64,000 nt of DNA from Inia geoffrensis. Taxonomy: Eukaryota > Chordata > Mammalia > Artiodactyla > Iniidae. Under the pieces are notes generated by a model. That model did no database searches, was not told where the DNA came from, and was given only the letters and a program-made list of their open reading frames with translations. Positions 1-12,775 of the stretch are shown here, in pieces (position 1 is the first letter of the stretch; the number at the start of each line of letters is the position of its first letter). The position numbers were made by a program, and so were the translations under genes. The stretch is from contig CM070910.1 in NCBI GenBank assembly GCA_036417435.1, positions 83,684,784 through 83,748,783 of the forward strand. The letters run 5' to 3'.

Positions 1-531
1 GATGCGATATTAACATTCTCCCCACTTGGAGATTCAGTGCCTTTGACATCTTGTTTGGCAGAGTTTGCAATTTCCGTGAAAGATGAACAGGAATAAGGAG
101 AACGAATGAGCGGCTAACTCGATGTGTTTGGACGGGCACATTGAACTCTGATTTCCCTACAGGAAGAAGAATTCAGCAAAGGCTCAGCGTGCCATGCCAC
201 AACGAGATGAGGGCCTGAAGCAATTCTTCGGGTTTGCGGTCACCTCACAAGAAAGCGAGTTGAGAAAAGGAGATTTTTGGCACTGTAACTCACAATCCTG
301 CAGAGTTCCAAATGACCCCTATCATCCCAAAATTTATTGAAGGAAGGCTGTGAAGAGGACTTGAAGGCGACGCAGAATTGCAGAAAACAGATATCAGGTG
401 GTAGATAAGAATTGCTCAGAAAACGTAGGAAAAGAGGCAGCAGTTCGACAGTGATGCACTTGGCCAAAAAGGGCGTATGCGTTTTTTCCTGAATATATGC
501 AGGAAAAAACACATACGCCCTTTTTGGTCAA
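1..531 (+). repeat. Satellite unit U0, partial (3' part only)
   Basis: Left-truncated by the window edge. It holds only unrecognised non-L1 sequence followed by the palindrome at 460-531. Private variants include acatcttgtttggcagag near 45. Confidence 0.9.
460..531. repeat. Imperfect palindrome, left-edge copy
   Basis: Same element at the left window edge, with three arm mismatches: tatatgcagg instead of tatattcagg, aacacat instead of aacgcat, and ttggtcaa instead of ttggccaa. It marks the junction between the first partial monomer and U1. Confidence 0.85.
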
Positions 532-539
532 CCAAGCAA

Positions 540-1410
540 GCCTGCAATGGAAATCCGCACCACAATGAAGTCTCAATTCCCACCAATCAAAAGGGCCGTC
601 CGAAAAAAGTGTAAAATCCAGAGAGGAGGACAGGCCATGGAGAACTGGCAGCCTTGTTATGCTCATGGGCGGGATGTAAATTGCCAGCAGCCACTCTGGA
701 GAAGTGGATGGTGTTTCCTGGAACAAAGATAAAACCAAACTAGAGAGCCTAGGGCACTTCCACTTATGGTGCTATAGATAAGGAAAATTCAAATGAAAAA
801 GGCACAGCCACACCAAAGTTTGGGGCTGCTCTGTGTACTGGAACCTTGACTATGCTACAACTTTAATAGCCCAGAAAGAGAAAAATGGATATAGAAGTTG
901 TGGTACATCCCTACAATGGAATATCACTCAACAATGATATCAATGGCAACAGACCAGTAGCAGCATAATGAGTGGATTTAGTTACGATGATTCTAAGTGA
1001 AATAGTCACACAGAAAAAGAAACATCATAAGATATCACTAATACCGGGAATGTAAACACGACTACGCATGAACTGCATTTCAAAACACAACAGAGTGTCA
1101 CATTTACAAAAGAAACTTATGCTTGCTTAAGGGGAAAGGAGAGTGGGGAGGCTGCATAAAACGAGAGGTTGACATTAGGACAGATACCATTCCATAAACC
1201 AAATATATATTAGACAAAACCTACTCCTAGCTCAACCAAATGGACTTAACACCCCGTATTCAAAACCTAGGAATATACCTGACTATGAAGAAAATTAAAA
1301 CCCATACATTTATAGGTCTCCATAAGAAAATCTTTTGTGTACAGCAGCATACATACTGCAGTGTAAATAAGCTAAATCCCCTTATAAAAATAAATTTGGA
1401 AAAGAAAACA
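540..1410 (+). mobile_element. 5'-truncated LINE-1 3' end inside monomer U1 (representative)
   Basis: The segment matches the remembered 3' end of cetartiodactyl L1 in order. It begins in the ORF2 C-terminal coding region (translation from 547 below) and passes through aaggcacagccacacc (L1 aaagacacatgcacccc). At about 903 comes tacatccctacaatggaat (L1 tacatatatacaatggaat), then aaaacacaacagagtgtcac (L1 aaaacagaaacagactcac), then aggggaaaggagagtgggg. Near 1335 is tgtgtacagcagcatacata (L1 tgctgtacacctgaaactaa). It closes with the A-rich tail at about 1382-1410. It is heavily diverged, with no target-site duplication visible because it is embedded in the satellite. Every complete monomer carries the equivalent segment, starting about 8 bases after the palindrome. 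Confidence 0.85.
547..732 (+). pseudogene. Remnant of L1 ORF2 C-terminal region (unit U1)
   Basis: Translation from 547 gives MEIRTTMKSQFPPIKR, which lines up with the conserved L1 ORF2 stretch MQIKTTMRYHLTPVRM. Further on, QPLWRSGWCFL corresponds to QPLWRTVWRFL. These are the last ~150 residues of ORF2p, downstream of the reverse transcriptase domain. No endonuclease or catalytic reverse transcriptase residues are present, so this cannot encode an active enzyme. U1 keeps the frame because of a 1-base deletion (gagaggaggac instead of gagaggcaggac), which compensates for a frame change seen in other A-type monomers. The frame ends at a stop at 730. Confidence 0.8.
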
Positions 1411-2264
1411 CAAGGACTGTGAAATAGAGAGAAATTCTTAAATAATTCCTTCAGGGCTTGTGAGGATTCTTGGATTTACCACCTCTACATCCACAGCTGG
1501 GGGAGAGATAAGGCTGGACACTTGGGGCTGATACTATTGGTGAGGGAGTTCAGACCTTTTGAGCTAATGGTGCATGGTTCCGATTCCACGGATCCCAAAT
1601 CTCCACGTTTAAGGGATTTATTCTTCAGCTAAAATATGCATGGAAAACCCAGAATATGGTCCACGAAGTGATCAGGCAAAATTTCTAAAACTCATCGCCA
1701 TTTTCGCTCCCTGGTACTCGAGTTCGCCGTTCCAGATGCGATATTATCATTCTCCCCATTTGGAGAGTCAGTGCTTTGATCTCTTGTTTCGCACAGTTTG
1801 CAATTTCTGTGGAAGATGAACAGGAATAAGGAGAACGAAACAGCGGCTAACTCGATGTGTTTGGACGGGCACTTTGAACTCTGATTTCCCTACAGGAAGA
1901 AGAATTCACCAAAGGCTCAGCGTGCCATGCCGGAAGGAGATTACGGCCTGAAGCAATTCTTCGGCTTTGCGGTCAGCTCACAAGAAAGCGAGTTGAGAAA
2001 AGGAGATTTTTGGCACTGTAACTCACAATCCTGCAGAGTTCCAAATGACCCCTATCATCCAAAAATTTATTGAAGGAAGTCTGTTAAGAGGACTTGAACA
2101 CGACGCAGAATTGCAGAAAACAGATATCAGGTGGTAGATAAGAATTGCTCTGAAAGCGTAGGAGAAGAGGCAGCAGTTCGACAGTAATGCACTTGGCCAA
2201 AAAGGGCGTATGCGTTTTTTCCTGAATATATTCAGGAAAAAACGCATACGCCCTTTTTGCCCAA

Positions 2265-4015
2265 CCAAGCAAGCCTGCAATGGAAATCCACACTACAAGC
2301 CAGTCTCACTTCCCACCGATCCAAATGGCCGTCCGAAAAAAGTGTAAAATCCAGAGAGGCCGGACAGGCCACGGAGAACTGGCAGCCTTGTTATGCTGAT
2401 GGGCGGGATGTAAATTGCCAACAGCCACTCTGGAGAAGTGGATGGTGTTTCCTGGAACAAAGAAAAAACCAAGCTAGAGAGCCTAGGGCACTTCCACTTA
2501 TGGTGCTATAGATTCGGAAAATTTAAGTAAAAAAGAAACAGCCACGCCAATGTTTGGGGCTGCTCTGTGTACGAGAACCTTGACTATGGTACATCTTCAA
2601 TAACCCAGAAAGAGAAAAATGGATATAGAATTTGTGGTACAACCCTACAATGGAATATCACTCAACAATGAAATCTCACTCAACAATGAAATCAATGGCA
2701 ACAGACCAGTAGCAGCATAATGAGTGGATTTAGTTACGATGATTCTAAGTGAAATAGTCACACAGAAAAAGAAACATGATAAGATATCACTAATACCGGG
2801 AATGTAAACACGACTACGCATGAACTGCATTTCAAAACACAACAGAGTCTCACATTTACAAAAGAAACTTATGCTTGCTTAAGGGGAAAGGAGAGTGGGG
2901 AGGCTGCATAAAACCAGAGGTTGACATTAGGACAGATACCATTCCATAAGCCAAATATATATTAGACAAGACCTACTCCTCGCTCAACCAAATGGACTTA
3001 ACACCCCGTATTCAAGACCTAGGAATATACCTGACTATGAAGAAAATTAAAACCCATACATTTATAGGTCTCCATAAGAAAATCATTTGTGTACAGCAGC
3101 ATACAAACTGCAGTGTAAATAAGCTAAATCCCCTTATAAAAATAAATTTGGAAAAGAAAACATAAGGACTGTGAAATAGAGAGAAATTCTTAAATAATTC
3201 CTTCAGGGCTTGTGAGGATTATTGGATTTATCACCTCTACATCCACAGCTGGGAGAGAGATAAGGCTGGACACTTGGGGCTGATACTATTGGTGAGGGAA
3301 TTCAGACCCTTTGAGGTAATGGTGCATAGCTCCCATTCCACGGATCCCAAATCTCCACGTTTAAGGGATTTATCCTTCAGCTAAAATATGCATGGAAAAC
3401 CCAGAATATGGTCCACGAAGTGAACAGGCAGAATTTCTAAAACTCATCGCCATTTTCGCCCCCTGGTACTCGAGTTCGCCGTTCCAGAGGCGATATTAAC
3501 ATTCTCCCCATTTGGAGAGTCAGTGCTTTGATCTCTTGTTTCGCACAGTTTCCAATTTCTGTGGAAGATGAACAGTAATAAGGAGAACGAATGAGCGGCT
3601 AACTCGATGTGTTTGGACGGGCACATTGAACTCTGATTTCCCTACAGGAAGAAGAATTCACCAAAGGCTCAGCGTGCCATCCCAGAAGGAGATTAGGGCC
3701 TGAAGCAATTCTTCGGGTTTGCGGTCAGCTCACAAGAAAGCGAGTTGAGAAAAGGAGATTTTTGGCACTGTAACTCACAATCCTGCAGAGTTCCAAATGA
3801 CCCCTATCATCCAAAAATTTATTGAAGGAAGGCTGTGAAGAGGACATGAAGGCGACGCAGAATGGCAGAAAACAGATATCAGGTGGTAGATAAGAATTGC
3901 TCTGAAAGCGTAGGAAAAGAGGGAGTAGTTCGACAGTGATGCACTTGGCCATAAAGGGCATATGCGTTTTTTCCTGAATATATTGAGGAAAAAAGCAAAC
4001 GCCCTTTTTGGCCAA
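2265..4015 (+). repeat. Satellite unit U2, 1751 bp, A start, B palindrome
   Basis: L1 part about 2273-3162, with the 18-mer duplicated at 2658-2693. Palindrome 3944-4015 is B-type and additionally has ggccataaaggg. The sequence before it still has A-type cctgcagagttcc, so the A/B switch falls within this monomer's last ~200 bases. Confidence 0.9.
2658..2693 (+). repeat. 18-bp tandem duplication inside the L1 part (representative)
   Basis: The 18-mer tcactcaacaatgaaatc occurs twice in a row in U2. It is present twice in U2-U7, U9 and U11-U13 (the second-last base group of the downstream copy varies) and once in U1, U8, U10 and all units from U14 on. Presence or absence explains the two length classes of about 1750 and about 1735 bp. 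L1 itself has a single copy (tactcagcc context), so the single form is probably ancestral. Confidence 0.9.
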
Positions 4016-5768
4016 CCAAGCAAGCCTGCAAATGGAAAACTGCACTACAACGAAGTCTCACATCCCACCGATCAAAAGGGCCGTCCGAAAACGTGTAAAA
4101 TCCATTGAGGCAGGACAGGCCATGGAGAACCGGCAGCCTTGTTATGCTGATGGGTGGGATGTAAATTGCCAACAGCCACTCTGGAGAAGTGGATGGTGTT
4201 TCCTGGAACAAAGAAAAAACCAAGCTAGTGAGCCTAGCGCACTTCCACTTATGGTGCTATAGAATCGGAAAATTTAAGTAAAAAAGAAGCAGCCACACCA
4301 AAGATTCGGGCTGCTCTGTGTACGAGAACCTTGACTATGGTACATCTTCAATAACCCAGAAAGAGAAAAATGGATATAGAAGTTGTGGTACATCCCTACA
4401 ATGGAATATCACTCAACAATGAAATCTCACTCAACAATGAAATCAATGGCAACAGACCAGTAGCAGCATAATGAGTGGATTTAGTTACGATGATTCTAAG
4501 TGAAATAAGTCACACAGAAAAAGAAACATCATAAGATAGCGCGAATACCGGGAATGTAAACACGGCTACGCGTGAACTGCATTACAAAACACAACAGAGT
4601 CTCACATTTACAAAAGAAACTGATGCTTGCTTAAGGGGAAAGGAGAGTGGGGAGGCTGCATAAAACCAGAGGTTGATATTAGGACAGATACCATTCCATA
4701 AGCCAAATATATATTAGACAAGACCTACTCCTCGCTCGACCACATGGACTCAGCACCCAATGTTCAAAACCTAGGAATATACCTGACTATGAAGAAAATT
4801 AAAACCCATACATTTATAGGTCTACATAAGAAAATCATTTGTGTACAGCAGCATACACACAGCAGTGTAAATAAGCTAAATCCCCTTATAAAAATAAATT
4901 TGAAAAAGAAAACTCAAGGACTGTGAAATAGAGAGAAATTCTTAAATAAGTCCTTCAGGGCTTGTGTGGAATCTTGGATTTACCACCTCTACATCCCCAG
5001 CTGTGGGAGAGATAAGGTTGGACACTTGGGGCTGATGCTATTGGTGAGGGAATGCAGACCCTTTGAGGTAATGGTGCATGGTTCCCATTCCACGGGTCCC
5101 AAATCTCCACGTTTAAGGGATTTACCCTTCAGCTAAAATATGCATGGAAAACCCAGAATATGGTCCACGAAGTGATCAGGAAAAATTTCTAAAACTCATC
5201 GCCATTTTCGCCCCCTTGGACTCGAGTTCGCCGTTCCAGAGGCGATATTAACATTCTCCCCACTTGGAGAGTCAGTGCCATTGACCTCTTGTTTCGCACA
5301 GTTTGCAATTTCTGTAGAAGATGATCAGGAATAAGGAGAACCAATCAGTGGCTAACTCGCTGTGTTTGGATGGGCACATTGAACTCTGATTTCCCTACAG
5401 GAAGAAGAATTCACCAAAGGCTCAGCATGCCATGCCAGAACGAGATTAGGGCCTGAAGCAATTCTTCGGGTGTGCGGTCAGCTCACAAGAAAGCAAGTTG
5501 AGAAAAGGAGATTTTTTACACTGTAACTAACAATCCTTCAGACTTCCAAATGACACCTATCATCTACAAATTTATTGAAGGAAGGCTGTGAAGAGGACTT
5601 GAACGCGACGCAGAATGGCAGAAAACAGATATCAGGTGGTAGATAAGAATTGCTCTGAAAGCGTAGGAAAAGAGGGAGCAGTTCGACAGTGATGCACTTG
5701 GCCAAAAAGGGCATATGCGTTTTTTCCTGAATATATTGAGGAAAAAAGCAAACGCCCTTTTTGGCCAA
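4016..5768 (+). repeat. Satellite unit U3, 1753 bp, B start
   Basis: L1 part about 4024-4915, B-type start with an intact short ORF2 frame from 4032, and L-type tail. It has aatacc preceded by agcgcg, and cacggctacgcgtg near 4561, variants shared with U7. Confidence 0.9.
5697..5768. repeat. B-haplotype palindrome (unit U3 end)
   Basis: The B version reads ggcatatgcg in the left arm and ggaaaaaagcaaacgcc in the right, so several arm positions no longer pair. The outer ggccaaaaaggg...ccctttttggcc and the central tattg/aata region remain recognisable. Equivalent B copies are at 3944-4015, 9202-9273, 14438-14509 and 19676-19747. Confidence 0.82.
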
Positions 5769-7521
5769 GCAAGCAAGCCTGCAAATGGAAAACCGCACTA
5801 CAAGGAAGTCTCACATCCCACCGATCAAAAGGGCCGTCCGAAAAAGTGTAAAATCCATTGAGGCAGGACAGGCCATGGAGAACCGGCAGCCTTGTTATGC
5901 TCATGGGTTGGATGTAAATTGCCAACAACCACTCTGGAGAAGTGGATGGTGTTTGATGGAACAAAGAAAAAACCAAGCTAGAGAGCCTAGGGCACTTCCA
6001 CTTATGGTGCTATAGATTCCTAAAATTTAAGTAAAAAAGAAACAGCCACGCCAATGTCTGGGGCTGCTCTGTGTACGGGAACCTTGACTATGGTACATCT
6101 TCAAAAACCCAGAAAGAGAAAAATGCATATAGAAGTTGTGGTACATCCCTACAATGGAATATCACTCAACAATGAAATCTCACTCAACAATGAAATCAAT
6201 GGCAACAGACCAGTAGCAGCATAATGAGTGGATATAGTTACGATGATTCTAAGTGAAATAGTCACACAGAAAAAGAAACATCATAAGATATCACTAATAC
6301 CGGGAATGTAAACACGACTACGCATGAACTGCATTTCAAAACACAACAGAGTCTCACATTTACAAAAGAAACTTATGCTTGCTTAAGGGGAAAGGAGAGT
6401 GGGGAGGCTGCATAAAACCAGAGGTTGACATTAGGACAGATAAAATTCCATAAACCAATTATATATTAGACAAGACCTACTCCTCGCTCAACCAAATGGA
6501 CTCAACGCCCCGTATTCAAAACCTAGGAATATACCTGACTATGAAGAAAATTAAAACCCATACATTTATAGGTCTCCATAAGAAAATCATTTGTGTACAG
6601 CAGCATACACACAGCAGTGTAAATAAGCTAAATCCCCTTATAAAAATCAATTTTACAAAGAAAACACAAGGAGTGCCAAATAGAGAGAAATTCTTAAATA
6701 AGTCCTTCAGGGCTTGTGTGGAATCTTGGATTTACCACCTCTACATCCACAGCTGTGCGAGAGATAAGGCTGGACACTTGGGGCTGATGCTATTGGTGAG
6801 GGAATGCAGACCCTTTGAGGTAATGGTGCATGGTTCCCATTCCACGGGTCCCAAATCTCCACGTTTAAGGGATTTATCCTTCAGCTAAAATGTGCATGGA
6901 AAACCCAGAATATGGTCCACGAAGTGATCAGGCAAAATTTCTAACACTTATCGCCATTTTCGCCCCCTGGTACTCGAGTTCGCCTTTCCAGATGCGATAT
7001 TATCATTCTCCCCACTTGGAGAGTCAGTGCCTTTGACCTCTTGTTTGGCACAGTTTGCAATTTCTTTCGAAGATGAACAGGAATAAGGAGAATGAATGAG
7101 CGGCTAACTCGATGTGTTTGGACGCGCACATTGAACTCTGATTTCCCTACAGGAAGAAGAGTTCACCAAAGGCTCAGCGTGCTATGCAGGAACGAGATTA
7201 GGGCCTGAAGAAATTCTTCGGGTTTGCGGTCAGCTCACAAGAAAGCGAGTTGAGAAACGGAGATTTTTGGCACTGTAACTCACAATCCTGCAGAGTTCCA
7301 AATGACCCCTCTCATCCAAAAATTTATTGAAGGAAGGCTGTGAGGAGGACTTGAACGCGACGCAGAATTGCAGAAAACAGATACCAGGGGGTAGATAAGA
7401 ATTGCTCTGAAAATGTAGGAAAAGAGGCAGCAGTTCGACAGTGATGCACTTGGCCAAAAAGGGCGTATGCGTTTTTTCCTGAATATATTCAGGAAAAAAC
7501 GCATACGCCCTTTTTAGCCAA
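5769..7521 (+). repeat. Satellite unit U4, 1753 bp, B start, F tail
   Basis: L1 part about 5777-6666, ending in the F-type tail (ttttacaaagaaaac). The palindrome at 7450-7521 is A-type with one mismatch (tttttagccaa). Confidence 0.9.
5785..6015 (+). pseudogene. B-haplotype L1 ORF2 C-terminal remnant (unit U4)
   Basis: The B haplotype has caaatggaaaacc where A has caatggaaatcc, and gaaaaagtg where A has gaaaaaagtg. These two changes leave the L1 ORF2 frame intact from MENRTTRKSH through QPLWRSGWC to REPRALPLMVL, which parallels the family's LPYDPAIPLLGI. The frame then meets a stop. It is a fossil fragment of about 77 codons without catalytic residues. Equivalent B-type frames start at 4032, 9290, 14526 and 19764. 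Confidence 0.75.
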
Positions 7522-9273
7522 CCAAGCAAGCCTGCAATGGAAATCCGCACTACAAGCAACTCTCACTTCCCACCGATCAAAAGGGCCGTCCGAAAAAAGT
7601 GTAAAATCCAGAGAGGCAGGACAGGCCACGGAGAACCGGCAGCCTTGTTATGCTGATGGGCGGGATGTAAATTGCCAACAGCCACTCTGGAGATGTGGAT
7701 GGTGTTTCCTGGAACAAAGAAAAAACCAAGCTAGAGAGCCTAGTGCACTCCCACTTATGGTGTTATAGATTCGGAAAATTTAAATGAAAGAGACACAGCC
7801 ACACCAAAGTTTGCGGCTGCTCTCTTTACGGGAACCTTGACTATGGTACAGCTTCAATAGCCCAGAAAGAGAAAAATGGATATAGGAGTTGTGGTACATC
7901 CCTACAATGGAATATCACTCAACAATGAAATCTCACTCAACAATGAAATCAATGGTAACAGACCAGTAGCAGCATAATGAGTGGATATAGTTACGATGAT
8001 TCTAAGTGAAATAGTCACACAGAAAAAGAAACATCATAAGATATCACTAATACCGGGAATGTAAACACGACTACGCATGAACTGCATTTCAAAACACAAC
8101 AGAGTCTCACATTTACAAAAGAAACTTATGCTTGCTTTAGGGGAAAGGAGAGTGGGGAGGCTGCATAAAACGAGAGGTTGACATTAGGACAGATACCATT
8201 CCATAAGCCAAATATATATATGACAAGACCTACTCCTGGCTCAACCAAATGGACTCAACACCCCGTATTCAAAACCTAGGAATATTCCTGACTATGAAGA
8301 AATTTAAAACCCATACATTTATAGGTCTTCATAAGAAAATCATTTGTGTACAGCAGCAAACACACAGCAGTGTAAATAAGCTAAATCCCCTTATAAAAAT
8401 AAATTTGAAAAAGCAAACACAAGGACTGTCAAATAGAGAGAAATTCTTAAATAAGTCCTTCAGGTCTTGTGAGGAGTCTTGGATTTACCACCTCTACATC
8501 CACAGCTGGGGGAGAGATAAGGCTGGACACTTGCGGCTGATACTATTGGTGAGGGAATGCAGGCCCTTTGAGGTAATGGTGCATGTTTCCCATTCCACGG
8601 GTCCCAAATCTCCAGGTTTAAGGGATTTATCCTTCAGCGAAAATATGCATGGAAAACCCAGAATATGTTCCACGAAGTGAAAAGGCTAAATTTTTAAAAC
8701 TCATCGCCATTTTCGCCCGCTGGTACTCGAGTTCCCCGTTCCAGATGCGATATTAACATTCTCCCCACTTGGAGAGTCAGTGCCTTTGACCTCTTGTTTC
8801 GCACAATTTGCAATTTCTGTAGAAGATGATCAGGAATCAGGAGAACCAATGAGTGGCTAACTCGATGTGTTTGGACGGGCACATTGAACTCTGATTTCCC
8901 TACAGGAAGAAGAATTCACCAAAGGCTCAGCGTGCCATGCCGGAACGAGATTAGGGCCTGAAGCAATTCTTCGGGTTTGCGGTCAGCTCACAAGAAAGCG
9001 AGTTGAGAAAAGGAGATTTTTTACACTGTAACTCACAATCCTTCAGACTTCCGAATGACACCTATCATCTACAAATTTATTGAAGGAAGGCTGTGAAGAG
9101 GACTTGAACGCGACGCAGAATGGCAGAAAACAGATATCAGGTGGTAGATAAGAATTGCTCTGAAAGCGTAGGAAAAGAGGGAGCAGTTCGAAAGTGATGC
9201 ACTTGGCCAAAAAGGGCATATGCGTTTTTTCCTGAATATACTGAGGAAAAAAGCGAACGCCCTTTTTGGCCAA
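7522..9273 (+). repeat. Satellite unit U5, 1752 bp, A start, Q tail
   Basis: First monomer of trimer copy 1. L1 part about 7530-8418 with attcctgactatgaagaaattt and Q-type tail (aaaaagcaaacac). Closing palindrome 9202-9273 is B-type with ctgaggaaaaaagcg. Confidence 0.9.
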
Positions 9274-11022
9274 CCAAGCAAGCCTGCAAATGGAAAACCG
9301 CACTACAAGGAAGTCTCACATCCCACCGATCAAAAGGGCCGTCCGAAAAAGTGTAAAATCCATTGAGTCAGGACAGGCCATGGAGAACCGGCAGCCTTGT
9401 GATGCTGATGGGTGGGATGTAAATTGCCAACAACCACTCTGGAGAAGTGGATGGTGTTTGATGGAACAAAGAAAAAACCTAGCTAGAGAGCCTAGGGCAC
9501 TTCCACTTACGGTGCTATAGATTCGGAAAATTTAATTAAAAAAAACAGCAACGCCAATGTTTGGGGCTGCTCTGTGTACCGGAACCTGACTATGGTACAT
9601 CTTCAATAACCCAGAAAGCGAAAAATGGATATAGAAGTTGTGGTACATCCCTACAATGGAATATCACTCAACAATGAAATCTCACTCAACAATGAAATCA
9701 ATGGCAACAGACCAGTAGCAGCATAATGAGTGGATATAGTTACGATGATTCTAATTGAAATAGTCACACAGAAAAAGAAACATCATAAGATATCACGAAT
9801 ACCGGGAATGTAAACACGGCTAAGCGTGAACTGCATTACAAAACACAACAGAGTCTCACATTTACAAAAGAAACTTATGCTTGCTTAAGAGGAAAGGAGA
9901 GTGGGGAGGCTGCATAAAACCAGAGGTTGACATTAGGACAGATACCATTCCATAAGCCAAATATATATTAGACAATACCTACTCCTCGCTCAACCAAATG
10001 GACTGAACGCCCCGTATTCAAAACCTAGGAATATACCTGACTATGAAGAAAATTAAAACCCATATATTTATTGGTCTCCATAAGAAAATCATTTGTGTAT
10101 AGCAGCATACACACAGCAGTGTAAATAAGCTAAATCCCCTTATAAAAATCAATTTTCCAAAGAAAACACAAGGAGTGCCAAATAGAGAGACATTCTTAAA
10201 TAAGTCCTTCAGGGCTTGTGAGGATTCTTGTATTTACCACATCTACATCCACAGCTGGGGGAGAGATAAGGCTGGACACTTGGGGCTGATACTATTGGTG
10301 AGGGAATGCAGACCCTTTGAGGTAGTGGTGCATGGTTCCCATTCCACGGATCCCAAATCTCCACGTTTAAGGGATTTATCCTTCAGCTAAAATATGCATG
10401 GAAAACCCAGAATATGGTCCACGAAGTGAACAGGCAAAATTTCTAAAACTCATCGCCATTTTCGCCCCCTGGTACTCGAGTTCGCCGTTCCAGAGGCGAT
10501 ATTAACATTCTCCACAGTTGGAGAGTCAGTGCTTTGATCTATTGTTTCGCACAGTTTGCAATTTCTGTGGAAGATGAACAGGAATATGGAGAACGAATGA
10601 GCGGCTAACTCGATGTGTTTGGACGGGCACATTGAACTCTGATTTCCCTACAGGAAGAAGAATTCACCAAAGGTTCAGCGTGCCATGCCGGAAGGAGATT
10701 AGGGCCTGAAGCAATTCTTCGGGTTTGCGGTCAGCTCACAAGAAAGCGAGTTGAGAAAAGGAGATTTTTGGCACTGTAACTCACAATCCTGCAGAGTTCC
10801 AAATGACCCCTATCATCCAAAAATTTATTGAAGGAAGGCTGTGAAGAGGACTTGAACGCGACGCAGAATTGCCGAAAACAGATATCAGGAGGTAGATAAG
10901 AATTGCTCTGAAAGCGTAGGAAAAGAGGCAGCAGTTCGACAGTGATGCACTTGGCCAAAAAGGGCGTATGCGTTTTTTCCTGAATATATTCAGCAAAAAA
11001 CGCATACGCCCTTTTTGGCCAA
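9274..11022 (+). repeat. Satellite unit U6, 1749 bp, B start, F tail
   Basis: Middle monomer of trimer copy 1. L1 part about 9282-10168. It has a short run of deletions near 9535-9590 (taattaaaaaaaacagc, ggaacctgac) that make it the shortest of the duplicated-18-mer class. Palindrome 10951-11022 is A-type with one mismatch (cagcaaaa). Confidence 0.9.
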
Positions 11023-12775
11023 ACAAGCAAGTCTGCAATGGAAATCCGCACTACAAGGAAGTCTCACTTCCCACCGATCAAAAGGGCCGTCCGAAAAAAG
11101 TTTAAAATCCAGAGAGGCAGGACAGGCCATGGAGAACTGGCAGCCTTGTTATGCTGATGGGCGGGATGTAAATTGCCAACAGCCACTCTGGAGAAGTGGA
11201 TGGTGTTTCCTGGAACAAAGAAAAAACCAAGCTAGAGAGCCTAGGGCACTTCCACTTATGGTGCTATAGATTCGGAAAATTTAAATGAAAAAGACACAGC
11301 CACACCAAAGTTTGGGGCTGCTCTGTGTACGGAATCCTTGACTATGGTACATCTTTAATAGCCCAGAAAGAGAAAAATGGATGTAGAAGTTGTGGTACAT
11401 CCCTACAATGGAATATCACTCAACAATGAAATCTCACCCAACAATGAAATCAATGGTAACAGACCAGTAGCAGCATAATGAGTGGATAGAGTTACGATGA
11501 TTCTAAGTGAAATAGTCACACAGAAAAAGAAACATCATAAGATATCACGAATACCAGGAATGTAAACACGGCTACGCGTGAACTGCATTACAAAACACAA
11601 CAGAGTCTCACATTTACAAAAGAAACTGATGCTTGCTTAAGGGGAAAGGAGAGTGGGGAGTCTGCATAAAACCAGAGGTTGATATTAGGACAGATACCAT
11701 TCTATAAGCCAAATATATATTAGACAAGACCTACTCCTCGCTCAACCAAATGGATTCAACACCCCGTGTTCAAAACCTAGGAATATACCTGACTATGAAG
11801 AAAATTAAAACCCATACATTTATAGGTCTCCATAAGAAAATCATTTGTGTACAGCAGCATACACAGAGCAGTGTCAATAAGCTAAATCCCCTTATAAAAA
11901 TAAATTTGAAAAAGAAAACACAAGGACTGTGAAATAGAGAGAAATTCTTAAATAAGTCCTTCAGGGCTTGTGTGGAATCCTGGATTTACCACCTCTACAT
12001 CCACAGCTGTGAGAGAGATAAGGCTGGACACTTGGGGCTGATGCTATTGGTGAGGGAATGAAGACCCTTTGAGGTAATGGTGCATGGTTCCCATTCCACG
12101 AGTCCCAAATCTCCACGTTTAAGGGATTTATCCTTCAGCTAAAATATGCATGGAAAACCCAGAATATGGTCCACGAAGTGATCAGGAAAAGTTTCTAAAA
12201 CTCATCGCCATTTTCGCCCCCTGGTAATCGAGTTCGCCGTTCCAGAGGCGATATTATCATTCTCCCCACTTGGAGAGTCAGTGCCTTTGACCTCTTGTTT
12301 CGCACAGTTTTCAATTTCTGTAGAAGATGATCAGGAATAAGGAGAACCAATGAGCGGCTAACTCACTGTGTTTGGACGGGCACATTGAACTCTGATTTCC
12401 CTACAGGAAGAATAGTTCACCAAAGGATTAGCGTGCCATGCCGGAACGAGATTAGGGCCTGAACCAATTCTTCGGGTTTGCGGTCAGCTCACAAGAAAGC
12501 GAGATGAGAAAAGGACATTTTTGGCACTGTAACTCACAATCCTGCAGAGTTCCAAATGACCCCTATCATCCAAAAATTTTTTGAAGGAAGGCTGTGAGGT
12601 GGATTTGAACGTGACGCAGAATTGCCGAAAACAGATATCAGGGGGTAGATAAGAATTGCTCTGAAAGCGTAGGAAAAGAGGCAGCAGTTCGACAGTGATG
12701 CACTTGGCCAAAAAGGGCGTATGCGTTTTTTCCTGAATAGATTCAGGAAAAAATGCATACGCCCTTTATGGCCAA
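11023..12775 (+). repeat. Satellite unit U7, 1753 bp, A start, L tail
   Basis: Third monomer of trimer copy 1. L1 part about 11031-11923 with gtgtcaataagc, a variant fixed in the right domain. Palindrome 12704-12775 already has the central gaatagattcagg of the right domain. From about 12400 it shares ggaagaatagttcacc and ggattagcgtg with U9. Confidence 0.9.

Larger units (their letters stand above)
532..2264 (+). repeat. Satellite unit U1, 1733 bp, A start, single 18-mer
   Basis: L1 part about 540-1410; palindrome 2193-2264 with one mismatch (ttttgcccaa). The L1 ORF2 frame is restored by a 1-base deletion. It has aatgatatcaatgg at the 18-mer site, so the duplication is absent. Confidence 0.9.
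7522..12775 (+). repeat. Trimeric higher-order repeat, copy 1 (units U5-U7)
   Basis: Three consecutive monomers whose L1 tails are of types Q (aaaaagcaaacac, ~8410), F (ttttccaaagaaaac, ~10152) and L (tttgaaaaagaaaac, ~11907). The middle monomer opens with the B haplotype (caaatggaaaacc) and the outer two with A. The same Q-F-L order recurs in the next two blocks of similar length. Confidence 0.75.

Noticed and set aside
460..531. Palindrome followed by T-rich sequence as a rho-independent terminator or a riboswitch-like hairpin
   Set aside because: The context is a mammalian satellite with no bacterial genes. The palindrome is symmetrical and loopless, unlike a terminator stem-loop.
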